Notes: a model not told the origin generated them from the sequence alone. Counted from the first letter of the stretch, positions 54,226-62,992 are shown. The stretch is 64,000 bases of DNA from Bog-532 sp963720945 (GCA_963720945.1 CAVRHH010000013.1:151492-215491), one strand, 5' to 3'. Program-made: numbers and translations.

Positions 54226-55407
54226 ATGCGGCGAATCGGCGTGCGGGAACGGCGGGCCCGGCTCGGGCTGCGGCACCGGCTGGCCGCCGGCGCGCTGGCC
54301 GGGGATCCGGTTGAGGCGGCGGGGTCGCTGGTGGCGGTGCACAGCACCGACCCGTCCTCGGTGTACCTGACGTTGCTGGCCCGGATGGCAGGCGGCGGCA
54401 TCGCGGACGTGGAGCGGGCCCTGTACGAGGACAGGACGCTCATCCGGCTGCTGGGGATGCGCCGCACGGTCTTCGTCGCCGCGCTGGACATCGCACCGGT
54501 GATCCAGGCCGCCTGCTCGCGTGCGGTGGCCGCGAACGAGCGGCGGAAGCTGCTCGGCTGGCTGGCCGATTCCGGTGTGGGCGACGACGTGGAGGGCTGG
54601 CTGGCCGGGGCCGAGGAGGCCGCGCTCAGCGCGCTAACCGCGCGCGGGGAGGCGACCGCGGCCGAGCTGGCGGCCAGCGATCCGCGGCTCCAGGTCCAGA
54701 TCACGCTGGCCCGGGGCACAAAGTACGAGGGCAGGCAGAACGTCTCCAGCCGGATTCTGCTCGTCCTCGCCGCGCAGGGCCAGGTGGTGCGGGGCCGGCC
54801 GCGCGGCTCGTGGACCTCGCACCAGTACCGCTGGGCGCCGCTCGCGCCGTGGTGCCCGCAAGGGCTGGACCACTGGACGACCCAGGCCGCCGAGGTGGAG
54901 CTGGCGCGCCGCTGGCTGGACGTGTACGGCCCGGCGACGCCCGAGGACCTGCGCTGGTGGGCCGGCTGGACCAAGACGCAGGTCCGGCGGGCACTGACCG
55001 AGCTGAAACCGGCCGAAGTGGACCTGGACGGCGTGCCGGGCATCGCCCTGCCCGGCGACCTGGAGCCGCCGCCGGACGTGGAACCGTGGGCGGCGCTGCT
55101 GCCCGCGCTGGATTCCACCCCGATGGGCTGGCAGCAGCGGGACTGGTTCCTGGGCGAGCACGCGTCCCGGCTGTTCGACCGGAACGGTAACGCCGGCCCG
55201 ACGCTGTGGTGGGACGGCCGGATCGTCGGCGGCTGGGCCCAGGACCGGGACGGGCGGATCGTCTGCCGGTTCCTGGAGGACGCCGGCTCGGACGCGGTGG
55301 CGGCGGCGGACGTCGTGGCGCAGCGGCTGGCCGGGATCCTCGGCCCAGTCCGGCTGACCGCCCGCACCCGCGGCATGACCTGGCTGGAGCAGGAGCTGAA
55401 CAGCTGA
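54226..55407 (+). CDS. Winged-helix DNA-binding protein (HTH_42, AlkZ/YcaQ-related)
   Basis: A 393-residue protein of the HTH_42 superfamily to which the DNA glycosylases AlkZ and YcaQ/AlkX belong: RLAAGALAGDPVEAAGSLVA, LIRLLGMRRTVFVAALDIAP, RGSWTSHQYRW, RWLDVYGPATPEDLRWWAGW and DSTPMGWQQRDWFLGEH. These enzymes unhook alkylated or crosslinked bases. Where the glycosylases carry a QxQ/QxD catalytic motif this protein reads HSTD (about residue 39), so activity is uncertain; it may belong to a separate subgroup. It stands alone, with a microsatellite in its upstream region. Confidence 0.83.
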   Translation: MRRIGVRERRARLGLRHRLAAGALAGDPVEAAGSLVAVHSTDPSSVYLTLLARMAGGGIADVERALYEDRTLIRLLGMRRTVFVAALDIAPVIQAACSRAVAANERRKLLGWLADSGVGDDVEGWLAGAEEAALSALTARGEATAAELAASDPRLQVQITLARGTKYEGRQNVSSRILLVLAAQGQVVRGRPRGSWTSHQYRWAPLAPWCPQGLDHWTTQAAEVELARRWLDVYGPATPEDLRWWAGWTKTQVRRALTELKPAEVDLDGVPGIALPGDLEPPPDVEPWAALLPALDSTPMGWQQRDWFLGEHASRLFDRNGNAGPTLWWDGRIVGGWAQDRDGRIVCRFLEDAGSDAVAAADVVAQRLAGILGPVRLTARTRGMTWLEQELNS

Positions 55408-55485
55408 CCGCCACGCCGCCAGGGCCGCGTCCGCGCGGGCAGCGACTGATGCCCGGAAACAGCTATCCGCCGCATACGGCTCCCT

Positions 55486-55760
55486 TCACGCGGGCCGCTG
55501 ACCGGAGCTTGTCATCGGACTCACGCACGCGATGGCAGCATCTACCGTCTGCTCTAGCAGCACGGCGATAGTCATCGGCCCGACACCACCGGGGACAGGA
55601 GTCAGCAGACGTGCCCTGCCGACAGCCTCAGCGAAGGCGACATCCCCGACGTTGCCAGGGTTATAACCGGCGTCCACGACCACCGCGCCGGGCTTGATCC
55701 AATCGCCTTCATCCGCACGTATGGCGGCTTCGACGACGAGAAGCGCGCGACGATGGAGGA
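55486..55760 (-). pseudogene. FolD C-terminal fragment
   Basis: The minus strand encodes WIKPGAVVVDAGYNPGNVGD and VGRARLLTPVPGGVGPMTIA VLLEQTVDAA, the C-terminal NAD-binding end of FolD (methylenetetrahydrofolate dehydrogenase/cyclohydrolase), with PGGVGPMT intact. The N-terminal two thirds are absent: upstream is unrelated sequence and then the divergent PH-domain gene. A remnant of a second folD copy. Confidence 0.75.
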
Positions 55761-55911
55761 GGGGGATTGCCGCACTGGCCGAGATCTGATGGCTACATGT
55801 CATGATGTCTGGATGGGGCATGGACGTCTTCCCATACGACGGGCTTGTCCGGGGACCGTTCGTTGTCGCCATTCGGGACGTCACTTACCGTACGAGCCCG
55901 CGGGAGAATGA

Positions 55912-56469
55912 ATGAGACAGGCAAGCCCAGCGGCGAGCGTGCCAGCGTCAGTGAACCGGTACCTGCTGCCGCAGGAACGCTCGTGCATTACGGTCCGCAT
56001 GCATCCAGCGGTGCTGGCCAGGCCGCTCATCCTGGTCTCCGGCCTAGTCTCCGGCGGTCTGGTGGCGGCCAGGAAACTGACCGGCCGCTCCGTGCGCCCG
56101 GAGGTCGTCTGGGGAGCGCCCCTGCCCGTCCTGCTGTATTTTCTGTATCGGGTGGCAGCCTGGCGGGTGGCGTACTTCGCCGTGACAAACAAGCGGATGA
56201 TCCTGGTCAGCGGGCTTGTGGTGCGCAAGGTGGCGATGATGCCGCTGGCCAAGGTGACCGACATGAGCTTCCAGCGCTCGGCCATGGGCCGCGTCTTCGG
56301 CTACGGCGAGTTCATCGTCGAGTCCGCCGAGCAGGAGCAAGCGCTGCGCAGCGTTAATTTCCTTCCGTATCCGGAGCAGCTCTATCTGGAGGTCTGCGGC
56401 CTTCTCTTCCCGGACGCGGTGGCCGAGGCCCAGCAGGATCAAGACCAGTTGCCGGATTCACACGGTTGA
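55912..56469 (+). CDS. PH-domain membrane protein (bPH_2-type)
   Basis: 185 residues. Two membrane-associated segments (LILVSGLVSGGLVAARKL; PLPVLLYFLYRVAAWRVAYF) precede a bacterial PH domain with FAVTNKRMILVSGLVVRKVA, MMPLAKVTDMSFQRSAMGRV, FGYGEFIVESAEQEQAL and NFLPYPEQLYLEVC. This is a common single-gene actinobacterial family of unknown role. Intact; no operon partner. The ATG at 55912 is the only reasonable start. Confidence 0.85.
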   Translation: MRQASPAASVPASVNRYLLPQERSCITVRMHPAVLARPLILVSGLVSGGLVAARKLTGRSVRPEVVWGAPLPVLLYFLYRVAAWRVAYFAVTNKRMILVSGLVVRKVAMMPLAKVTDMSFQRSAMGRVFGYGEFIVESAEQEQALRSVNFLPYPEQLYLEVCGLLFPDAVAEAQQDQDQLPDSHG

Positions 56470-56620
56470 GTTGTCATCAAGTTGCTTGCGCGGAGAATGC
56501 CAGGCCGTACGCGACGGCTATGCGGCCTGATCATGTCCAATGCGTGCCCAAATGTCGCTTGCCACTAAAGTTCATGCAGGCCACATCTTGAGCAATAGTC
56601 AAGACCTGTGGATCAAGATC

Positions 56621-56848
56621 TTAGGCGGCTTCCGGCTCGGTGTTCTCGCCGGGCCGTTCGACCAGTTTTCCGTTGACGAAGGTCGCCCCGGCGCGCACGA
56701 GCGCCACGAGGTGCGGGGCGTTGACGGCGCGCCAGCGGTCTTGCGCGGATTCGATGAGCTTGAACGCCATGGCCATGCCCGCCGCCCGTGAGCCGGGGCC
56801 CTTGGTGACTTTGGTGCGGTGCCGGACCGTGGCGAAGGTGGATTCGAT
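56621..56848 (-). pseudogene. IS256/Mutator-family transposase C-terminal fragment
   Basis: The minus strand reads IESTFATVRHRTKVTKGPGS, MAMAFKLIESAQDRWRAVNA and HLVALVRAGATFVNGKLVER and ends at 56621. This is the last 75 residues of an IS256-type transposase, without the DDE core. The fragment begins exactly where a second fragment starts on the other strand. 56470-56620 contains nothing I recognise. Confidence 0.75.
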
Positions 56849-57060
56849 CGTTCCTCAACGCCCGGTACCGGCGGGCGATCAAGGCCAGAGGCCACTTCCT
56901 ATCGACGAGCAGGCGGCGCTAAAGTGCCTGTGCCTGGTCACCCGGTCCCTCGACCCGGCCGGCACCGGCCAGGCCCGGTGGACGATGCGGTGGGAAACCC
57001 GCTTTGAACGCGTTCGCCATCACCTTCAGCGACCGCTTCCCGGCCGCTGAAACCTACTAG
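56849..57060 (+). pseudogene. Second IS256-family transposase C-terminal fragment, frameshifted
   Basis: The plus strand reads NARYRRAIKARGHF, then after a shift DEQAALKCLCLVTRSLDPAG and TGQARWTMRW, then in a third frame ALNAFAITFSDRFPAAETY ending at TAG 57058-57060. This is the actinobacterial IS256 C-terminus, but a different element from the minus-strand fragment. Two indels, no start or DDE core. Confidence 0.75.
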
Positions 57061-57105
57061 CCGAACCGCCGGAAACACCTTTACCGAGACAGCCCCCACG
57101 CTCAC

Positions 57106-58086
57106 TCAGAACGAGTCGCGGCTGGTTCGGGGGTCCTCGCTGGCAGCGGCGGTGGAGTAGAGGTCGCCTCGGGCTGTACGTCGCCAGGGCCGTGCCAGGT
57201 TTTCGTGTTCACGGTCGATGTCGGCGATTGCGACCGCGGCGGCCTCGGCCGCCGCACAGCGTGCCGACCAGGATCCGTCCGGGCCGACGATGCCGGACGG
57301 TGCGACGAGAGCATCTGCGGTGCAGGTGGCGTAGCTGATCCAGTAGCTGTTGCTGCTGGCGTGGCCTTGTGCCTGCAGCGCAAACGATGCGCCGGGGCCC
57401 TGCGTCGAGAGCAGTACGCAGTGGACATCGGCCCGCTCGTAGTCCAGGAACAGCTCCGGGTACACAGACTCCATGCCGAGCGCGCAGCCGAACCGGACGC
57501 CCTCGACGTCGAAGGTGACCGGGCTGGTACCGGGCGTGTACATGTAGCTGACCTTGGTGTTGGACAGCATCCGCTCGTCGTAGCGCGTGACGGCCCGACC
57601 ATGATTGTCGATCACGTAGAGGCTGTTGTGCGGGCGATGAGGCGCGGTAAGCCGGTGCACGGCACCAACGACGGTCCACAACTTCAGGGACGCGGCGTGT
57701 CGGGCGATCGACCGCAGCTCGGCCTGTTGCGCTTCCCAGCCGAAGCGGGTCCAGTCGGCCTCGGCCACCGTGTTGGGGTTGCTGGACATGATCCGTTTGT
57801 TCGGTGCGCAGATCGCGCCCTCGCAGAAATGGATCAGCCGCGCACCCTGCCCGTGGGCCCGGGACATCAGTTGCCTGATATCACGGCCAGCACGGTGCAG
57901 GGCCGCCGCGGTACTCGGGTCGCTCGGCGTATCGAGCTGCGCGGCAGCGATTCGGATGGGATCTGTGTTCGGCATGGAATCTCCCGAAGGGACCGCCTGG
58001 AAGTGCCGAAGCGCCGCGGTGTAGGACTCGCCGGTCTTAAGAGCACGAGCACGCACACGCCGCTTGAAATTCTTGTTCGCTGTCAT
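57106..58086 (-). CDS. Carbon-nitrogen hydrolase (nitrilase superfamily)
   Basis: 326 residues from ATG 58086. After a basic N-terminal extension (KNFKRRVRARALKTGESYTA) comes the nitrilase fold: IRIAAAQLDTPSDPSTAAAL, the catalytic Glu in ARLIHFCEGAICAPN, a Lys in RMLSNTKVSYMYTPG, and the Cys in GVRFGCALGMESVYPELFLD. NSYWISYATCTADALVAPSG and GIVGPDGSWSA are typical late motifs. The enzyme would hydrolyse an amide or nitrile; substrate unknown. The extension resembles short helices seen on phage and plasmid proteins and is not usual in the family. Isolated gene. Confidence 0.8.
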   Translation of the reverse strand: MTANKNFKRRVRARALKTGESYTAALRHFQAVPSGDSMPNTDPIRIAAAQLDTPSDPSTAAALHRAGRDIRQLMSRAHGQGARLIHFCEGAICAPNKRIMSSNPNTVAEADWTRFGWEAQQAELRSIARHAASLKLWTVVGAVHRLTAPHRPHNSLYVIDNHGRAVTRYDERMLSNTKVSYMYTPGTSPVTFDVEGVRFGCALGMESVYPELFLDYERADVHCVLLSTQGPGASFALQAQGHASSNSYWISYATCTADALVAPSGIVGPDGSWSARCAAAEAAAVAIADIDREHENLARPWRRTARGDLYSTAAASEDPRTSRDSF

Positions 58087-58388
58087 CGGCCTTCCAGCAT
58101 CTCGGCGCCGAGCCCCCAGCAGCCGTCGACGTCCGAGACGAACGGACCATGACAACGATCCGAGGCCTATGCCCCTTTGCCTCTCACCGTGGCCGCGCGT
58201 GGGAACGACCCGAAGAGGTTCGGCGTGGACCACGCCGTCATCGAGAGCCTAGCTCCCTGTCGCCGTGTGCTGCAGCAGGCTGGACGGCCGACACACCGCC
58301 CATCTCCGGCCGAGCGACCGATCCCCTTCGGGACCATCTGGCCGACGCCCGATTTGTCAGACGCTCAGTAAGACGGGGGCGTGTTGTC
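58087..58388. other. Gap of about 300 bp without a recognised gene
   Basis: Only short overlapping frames with no family resemblance. It separates the nitrilase start from the 3' end of the transposon-interrupted gene. Confidence 0.4.
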
Positions 58389-58825
58389 TCAGGGGGGCCA
58401 GTCCGAGCCGGGGCTGTACCGGGCCCGGCGTTGTTTCCGCTCGATCAGCGCCAGCGCGAGACACAGGAGCGCGGCCGAGTTCTGGCAGATGGTGGCGCCG
58501 TCTTTGCGGGCGGTCCAGGCCCGGGGAAACGGCGCGTAGCTGATGGCCCACTGCGGGAACGCCTGCCGCAGCCGGATCAGCAGCTCCGGCCTGTCCCCGT
58601 CCCGGCCCGGGGCCCCGCCGTCGTCCTCGTCCTCGTCGCGGGCGTCGTCTTGGTCGTCGTCCTCGCCGGGAGCGTCGAGGTAGTCTGCTGTGCCGGGCGG
58701 GTCAACGCCGCGCGGCACCGGGTGTGCCGCATAGTCGGTGTCGATCCTGGCGGCCAGCTCGTCCAGGGTCTGCCCGGTGAGGAACCGGCGGGTGTCGCGG
58801 CGCAGCGCGGTCCACTGGTCCCGGG
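58389..58825 (-). pseudogene. 3' part of the gene split by the Tn554-like element
   Basis: Reading left from the transposon end, the frame encodes DQWTALRRDTRRFLTGQTLD, LAARIDTDYAAHPVPRGVDP, a run of Asp/Glu/Gly, then LLIRLRQAFPQWAISYAPFP, RAWTARKDGATICQNSAALL and ends at 58389. It has no start of its own. Joined to 63110-63184 through the CCGGG core it makes a 168-residue protein with no break. The protein seems to hold two copies of an ISYA...W-A-x-R module. No function known. Confidence 0.8.
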
Positions 58826-58922
58826 TTATCTTGAGCTTGCGTGTCAGCCGGGGCTGTGACCTGCGGTGTCCTGTCGTGGACAGTGTCGCCGGCGGGGCGC
58901 TCGCGGCCTGATTCCGGTTGTT

Positions 58923-59324
58923 TCACCGTTCTGGATCGTTACCTGATCGGGTCCGTGCCGATCGCTGGTCGCCGAGTGCGCGTGCGAGCTGGCGGCGGAG
59001 CCGGGCGTTCTCGTCGGCGAGCTGCTTGCTGCGGTCGAGGGCGGCGGTGAGCCTGGCGCGCAGCGACGCGTCGCTGGCCCGCTGGCCGGCCGGGATGGCG
59101 CCGGCGGGGCCGGCGCCATCTGTGTTTTTCCGCAGCCGGCGGATCTGGTCGCTGATGTCAGGCTGGGTATAGAGCCACGACCGTGAGATTCCCCCTGCCT
59201 GCGCGATGCCGGCGAACGTCACGGGAGTGCCGGCCCGGTCGAGCTCGTGCAGGGCCTGGATGGCCTTCGCCCGGGTCAGCTCGTGCCGCCGGGCGGCGGC
59301 CTCGGAGAGCGGGTCAGGACGCAC
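58923..59324 (-). CDS. DUF6262/TnpC-like transposition protein
   Basis: 133 residues: a basic helical N-terminus, an HTH-like TFAGIAQAGGISRSWLYTQP, and a C-terminal coiled coil (LTAALDRSKQLADENARLRR). This fits the DUF6262 family, the actinobacterial counterpart of TnpC of Tn554, which sets transposition frequency and orientation but is not the recombinase. It overlaps the tnpB stop by 11 nt and ends 97 bp from the element's left boundary. Confidence 0.82.
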   Translation of the reverse strand: MRPDPLSEAAARRHELTRAKAIQALHELDRAGTPVTFAGIAQAGGISRSWLYTQPDISDQIRRLRKNTDGAGPAGAIPAGQRASDASLRARLTAALDRSKQLADENARLRRQLARALGDQRSARTRSGNDPER

Positions 59325-61563
59325 CGGCCGCCGCCTCCCCGCTGGCTTGGATGGCGGTGATGATCTTGTCGAGGTTGCCGGCGACCTGCCGGTTCATCTC
59401 GGCGACGCGGGCCTGGCCCGCGGCTTCGGCGGCGGTGATGATCTGCAGGGTCTGCTGCCGCTGGGCATGATGCTGCGGGAGGAACTCCGCCGTGGTCACG
59501 AACATCGGGCATGTCAGGCACGAATTTGCATGCGGGCAGGTGCGCACCATGGGAAGCTCGCAGTAGCCGTTCGGCAGTGCCTGGGTGGCCCGGGACAGCC
59601 GCTGTTTCGCCCAGGCGGCCTCACCGAGCGGCCCGTCGGCCCGGACCTGCACGGGCTGGCCCTCGGCGTTGACCTTGCGGGCCCTCTCCCAGTGCTCGCG
59701 GACGGTCTTATCCGACAGACGGGCATAGTGGGCGGTCATTTCAGCGGAATCGTGGTCGAGTATTTTCTGCACGACGTGCTGGGGGACGTCGCGGTTGATC
59801 AGGACCGTGCCCAGCGTGTGACGCCATTGATGGGGAGTCAGGCGGACAGGTTCGCCGTGCTCGTCGCGGATGTCGCAGTCTTCCAGCCACCGGTAGAGCC
59901 CGTCCCGGTAGGTGCTGGAGTCGATCGGGCGGGTCCCGTCGATGTTGGCCGTGGGCCGCGGGAACAGGACCGGGGTCCCGTCCGGGTGCCGTTCCCGGTT
60001 GCGTTCCCGCTGCCGGGTGATGAGCGCTTCCAGTTCCTCGTCGATGGGGACGAGGGCCTCGCGTTTCATTTTCCGGTTGTAGTAGCGGAGGTAGGGCGCG
60101 CCGTCGGCGTCGCGGACGGTGCAGCCGGACGGGATCGCGGTGGCGTCGGTTATCCGCAGCCCGCAGCGGATCAGGATCAAGGTGATCAGCCGGTAGGCCG
60201 GGTTGTCCTGCCGGGCCAGGCTGGCGGGGTCCTCAACCTGGGCCATGACGTGCCCGGCGAGGGCCCGCGGGAGCCGGCGGCCGGGGCGGGGGTAGTCCTC
60301 GGGGAAGATCACCGCGGACGCGGGCAGCGAGGCGTTCCACTGGTGGCGGCGGACGTCGCGCAGGAGCGTGGCGACCTGGCCAACGTGGTCGCGGTGGTCT
60401 CTCTTGCCGGCCATCGCCGCGGCCAGGTCCGCGAGGTAGCGCTCGAGCACGTCCCGGCTGAAGCCGCCGGCGCCGGCGACGCCCGCGGCGGCGAGGAACC
60501 CCGAGAGCCGGGTGAGCGCCCGGACGCCGCGGTAGCAGGTCTGCGCCTCCAGGCCGGTGCTCAGCCGCCATCGCGTCCACCGTTTGGCCAGGTCCTTGAG
60601 CCACTGCTGGCTGATGCCGGCGAACTGCAGGGTGGCGCACCGGGAGACGATGCCAAGGCGGCGCATGTGCCAGGTGTCGCGGGGGTACTCGTTGTCCCAG
60701 CCGGCGCCCTCGGCGAGGGCGGTGACCTTGCGGTGCGCGTAGATCAGCAGCGCGACCGGGTGCTTGCTGCTCGCGGCATGAAGCGGGCAGGCGGCCCGCC
60801 AGTCCTGCTCGCTGCGGCCGAGCAGCGAGGCCTCCCCGCTGCCGGCGAGCCAGCCGGCTATGGACCGGACGGTGGTGGGCTTGGTCCTGATCATGTTGTC
60901 GTCGTGCCGGCACTGCAGGGCGTACTGGACTTCCAGCCGCAGCCGGTCGGGCAGCGCGGTCAGGTCGGCCTGTTCCCGGCCGCCGGCGGGCTGATCGTAA
61001 CCGGCGGCGAATTCCTCCAGGTCCGGGCAGCCGAGGTTCTTCCGCCGCCGGTGGTGGGAGTAGCACAAGGCGGCCCCTGGGTGCGCCCACAGCTGGCAGT
61101 AGCTGATCCGGCAGGTTCCCTGCCCGGTATCGGGGACGACGGGCGGCAGCCCGGCGAGCCATCCGCCGTCCTCGCCCGGTTCCCCGGCCCGTTGCCATGC
61201 GCGCAGGTGCCGGGGGCAGAGCCGGCGGCGTGCCGTCCCGAACCCGCAGCCCGGGACCTTGCAGCCGGCCAGCGGCGCATGCCCGAACCAAGGCCCGGCC
61301 GCATCCTCCGACACGGCGAACGCGCCGGGATCGGGACGCCCGGCGTGAGCCCACCGGTGGTGGTGGCCATGGCACATGCCGACCGTCCGGGCTGGCCGGC
61401 CGCACTGCGGGACGCGGCAGGCATCGCCGCCGAACACCGGGTCAGCGGGATCGAAGACCACCACGCCGGCACGGAACTCCGGGCGCACCGCGGCCATCAG
61501 CTTTTCCAGCAGGCCGGCAGGAATCCGGTGCTGCCCGCCATCCGCGGCCTCCGGGCCGGTCAC
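59314..61563 (-). CDS. TnpB-like tyrosine recombinase with N-terminal zinc-knuckle repeats
   Basis: 750 residues from the GTG at 61563. The N-terminal third has three CxxxxC-xn-CxxH units (CRVPQCGRPARTVGMCHGHH; CKVPGCGF...LCPRHLRA; CRISYCQL...LCYSHHRR), probably zinc-binding. The phage-integrase domain follows with LILIRCGLRITDATAI (first Arg), LTPHQWRHTLGTVLI (HxxRH), ILDHDSAEMTAHYARL (second His and the Tyr nucleophile), so catalysis looks complete. Another Cys cluster, CPHANSCLTCPMF, is near the end. In Tn554, TnpA and TnpB act together. The start overlaps the preceding ORF stop in GTGA. Confidence 0.87.
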   Translation of the reverse strand: MTGPEAADGGQHRIPAGLLEKLMAAVRPEFRAGVVVFDPADPVFGGDACRVPQCGRPARTVGMCHGHHHRWAHAGRPDPGAFAVSEDAAGPWFGHAPLAGCKVPGCGFGTARRRLCPRHLRAWQRAGEPGEDGGWLAGLPPVVPDTGQGTCRISYCQLWAHPGAALCYSHHRRRKNLGCPDLEEFAAGYDQPAGGREQADLTALPDRLRLEVQYALQCRHDDNMIRTKPTTVRSIAGWLAGSGEASLLGRSEQDWRAACPLHAASSKHPVALLIYAHRKVTALAEGAGWDNEYPRDTWHMRRLGIVSRCATLQFAGISQQWLKDLAKRWTRWRLSTGLEAQTCYRGVRALTRLSGFLAAAGVAGAGGFSRDVLERYLADLAAAMAGKRDHRDHVGQVATLLRDVRRHQWNASLPASAVIFPEDYPRPGRRLPRALAGHVMAQVEDPASLARQDNPAYRLITLILIRCGLRITDATAIPSGCTVRDADGAPYLRYYNRKMKREALVPIDEELEALITRQRERNRERHPDGTPVLFPRPTANIDGTRPIDSSTYRDGLYRWLEDCDIRDEHGEPVRLTPHQWRHTLGTVLINRDVPQHVVQKILDHDSAEMTAHYARLSDKTVREHWERARKVNAEGQPVQVRADGPLGEAAWAKQRLSRATQALPNGYCELPMVRTCPHANSCLTCPMFVTTAEFLPQHHAQRQQTLQIITAAEAAGQARVAEMNRQVAGNLDKIITAIQASGEAAAGAS

Positions 61564-61895
61564 CGGCTGTCCTCCCCGCCGTCGAAGACGGTCGCGGTGA
61601 CGCTGACCGCGACACCGCTGCGGACGCCGCGGGCGTGCAGGTAGACAGGCGCCCCGTTCCCGGACGGGGTCTCGGTGACCTCGTCCAGTCCCAGTGCCCG
61701 CCGCCATTCCCCGAATAGTCCGCGCCTGCCCGCGGCGGGAGCGAGGACCTGGCCGGACAGGGCACCGCCGGACGCGGTGACGGTCCACGCGATCACCGGA
61801 AGATCCGGGTGCGCCTTCAGGATGGCCGCCAGCTCGACGGCGGCCATCCGCTGCCAGCGGGAGCGGTCGGCCCGCGTGATCCAGCCGCCGGTCAC
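61560..61895 (-). CDS. 111-residue protein between the two recombinases, unrecognised
   Basis: GTG 61895 overlaps the tnpA stop and its own stop overlaps the tnpB start, both as GTGA, so it is made with the recombinases. The sequence runs TGGWITRADRSRWQRMAAVE, LAAILKAHPDLPVIAWTVTA, ..., VYLHARGVRSGVAVSVTATV and looks like a compact alpha/beta domain. No Cys/His cluster or HTH is seen, and I recognise no family. Tn554 itself has no gene here. It may be a recombination accessory factor. Confidence 0.65.
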   Translation of the reverse strand: MTGGWITRADRSRWQRMAAVELAAILKAHPDLPVIAWTVTASGGALSGQVLAPAAGRRGLFGEWRRALGLDEVTETPSGNGAPVYLHARGVRSGVAVSVTATVFDGGEDSR

Positions 61896-62992
61896 CAAGA
61901 CACTTCCTTCCCGGTGAACCAGCCGGCCTTCTCCAGTGCCGCCCGCGCGTCCTCCGCGGTCAGATGGCCATAGACGGAGGACGTGACAGCTACCGACGAA
62001 TGTCCGAGCAGCGTGGACACGACCTCGATGGGGACGCCGTCGCGCAGCCACCTTGTCGCCGCGCTGTGACGGAACCAGTGGGGATCGAAAGCGATCCCGG
62101 TCCTGCCCCGGAGCCGCAGGACGAGGTCATAGGCCGCCTGATACGACCACGCCTGCCCCTTCGGCTCCGCCCAGATGTTCACGAACACGTAGTCGCTGTC
62201 GATGCCGCCGTACTCCTCGTGCAGGTAGTCGGCATAGAGCCGGATCAGGTCCGGCCCGACGGGGACGCCCCGGCCTCCGGACTTGGCCCTCGCCCCGTTC
62301 GCGTTCTCCCGCGGCACGATGCTGACCTCGGACTCGGCGGCGGCGATGTCCTCATGCCGGAGGCCGAGTACTTCGCCGGCCCGGCAGCCTGTCTCGTGAA
62401 GAACGGCGAAGAAGAACCGGTCCCGCAGCCTCGTGCAGGCATCGAGGATCGCCTGCATCTCGGCGGCTGCCAGGACCCGCGGCAGCTTCTTCGGCGCCTT
62501 CAGCGCGATGGCCCGGCCGCGATACGGCTGCCCCTTGCTGATGTGGTGCAGGAACGGCTTCCAGCCGCCCCGCCCGCCGGCCCTCCACTCTGCCAGCAGG
62601 TCGCCGACCCCGGCTCCGGTGCGGGCCTGGTGCGCATAGAACGCGCTCACGGCCGCGAGCTTGCGGTTTACCGTCGAGGCGCTGACCTCGGCCGCCACGG
62701 ACGGCAGCACCGCGACCTCTCCCGATCGCCCCGCAAGAGGGAGCTGCAGCCAGGCGACGAACTCGCCGATGTCCTCCAGCCGGGCCTCGCGCCAGTCCAG
62801 CCCCCGGAACCCGAGGAACTGCCAGTAATTCTTGAGATCATGAGCGTATGCCTTCACCGTGTTCGGTGACCGCCCGATGTCGGTGAGATAGGCCAGGAAC
62901 CTCTCGACCGGGACGACCGGCACATCGTCGTCCCCCAGAACCGTCCACGATCGCGTCCCCGAACCGGGGACCGCCACCGGATGCACGAGCAT
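61892..62992 (-). CDS. TnpA-like tyrosine recombinase
   Basis: 366 residues from ATG 62992, chosen because AAGGAGG sits 6-7 nt upstream; the frame is open to 63022. An N-terminal SAM-like core-binding domain (VERFLAYLTDIGRSPNTVKA) precedes the catalytic domain with ETGCRAGEVLGLRHEDIAAA (Arg I), FDPHWFRHSAATRWLRDG (His/Arg II) and TLLGHSSVAVTSSVYGHL (His and nucleophilic Tyr). The set is complete. First gene of the coupled transposition operon, 118 bp inside the element's right end. Confidence 0.9.
   Translation of the reverse strand: MLVHPVAVPGSGTRSWTVLGDDDVPVVPVERFLAYLTDIGRSPNTVKAYAHDLKNYWQFLGFRGLDWREARLEDIGEFVAWLQLPLAGRSGEVAVLPSVAAEVSASTVNRKLAAVSAFYAHQARTGAGVGDLLAEWRAGGRGGWKPFLHHISKGQPYRGRAIALKAPKKLPRVLAAAEMQAILDACTRLRDRFFFAVLHETGCRAGEVLGLRHEDIAAAESEVSIVPRENANGARAKSGGRGVPVGPDLIRLYADYLHEEYGGIDSDYVFVNIWAEPKGQAWSYQAAYDLVLRLRGRTGIAFDPHWFRHSAATRWLRDGVPIEVVSTLLGHSSVAVTSSVYGHLTAEDARAALEKAGWFTGKEVSW

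Noticed and set aside
59206..61644. Plus-strand frame of 812 codons opposite the TnpB-like recombinase
   Set aside because: Shadow frame; the minus strand carries the recombinase catalytic residues.
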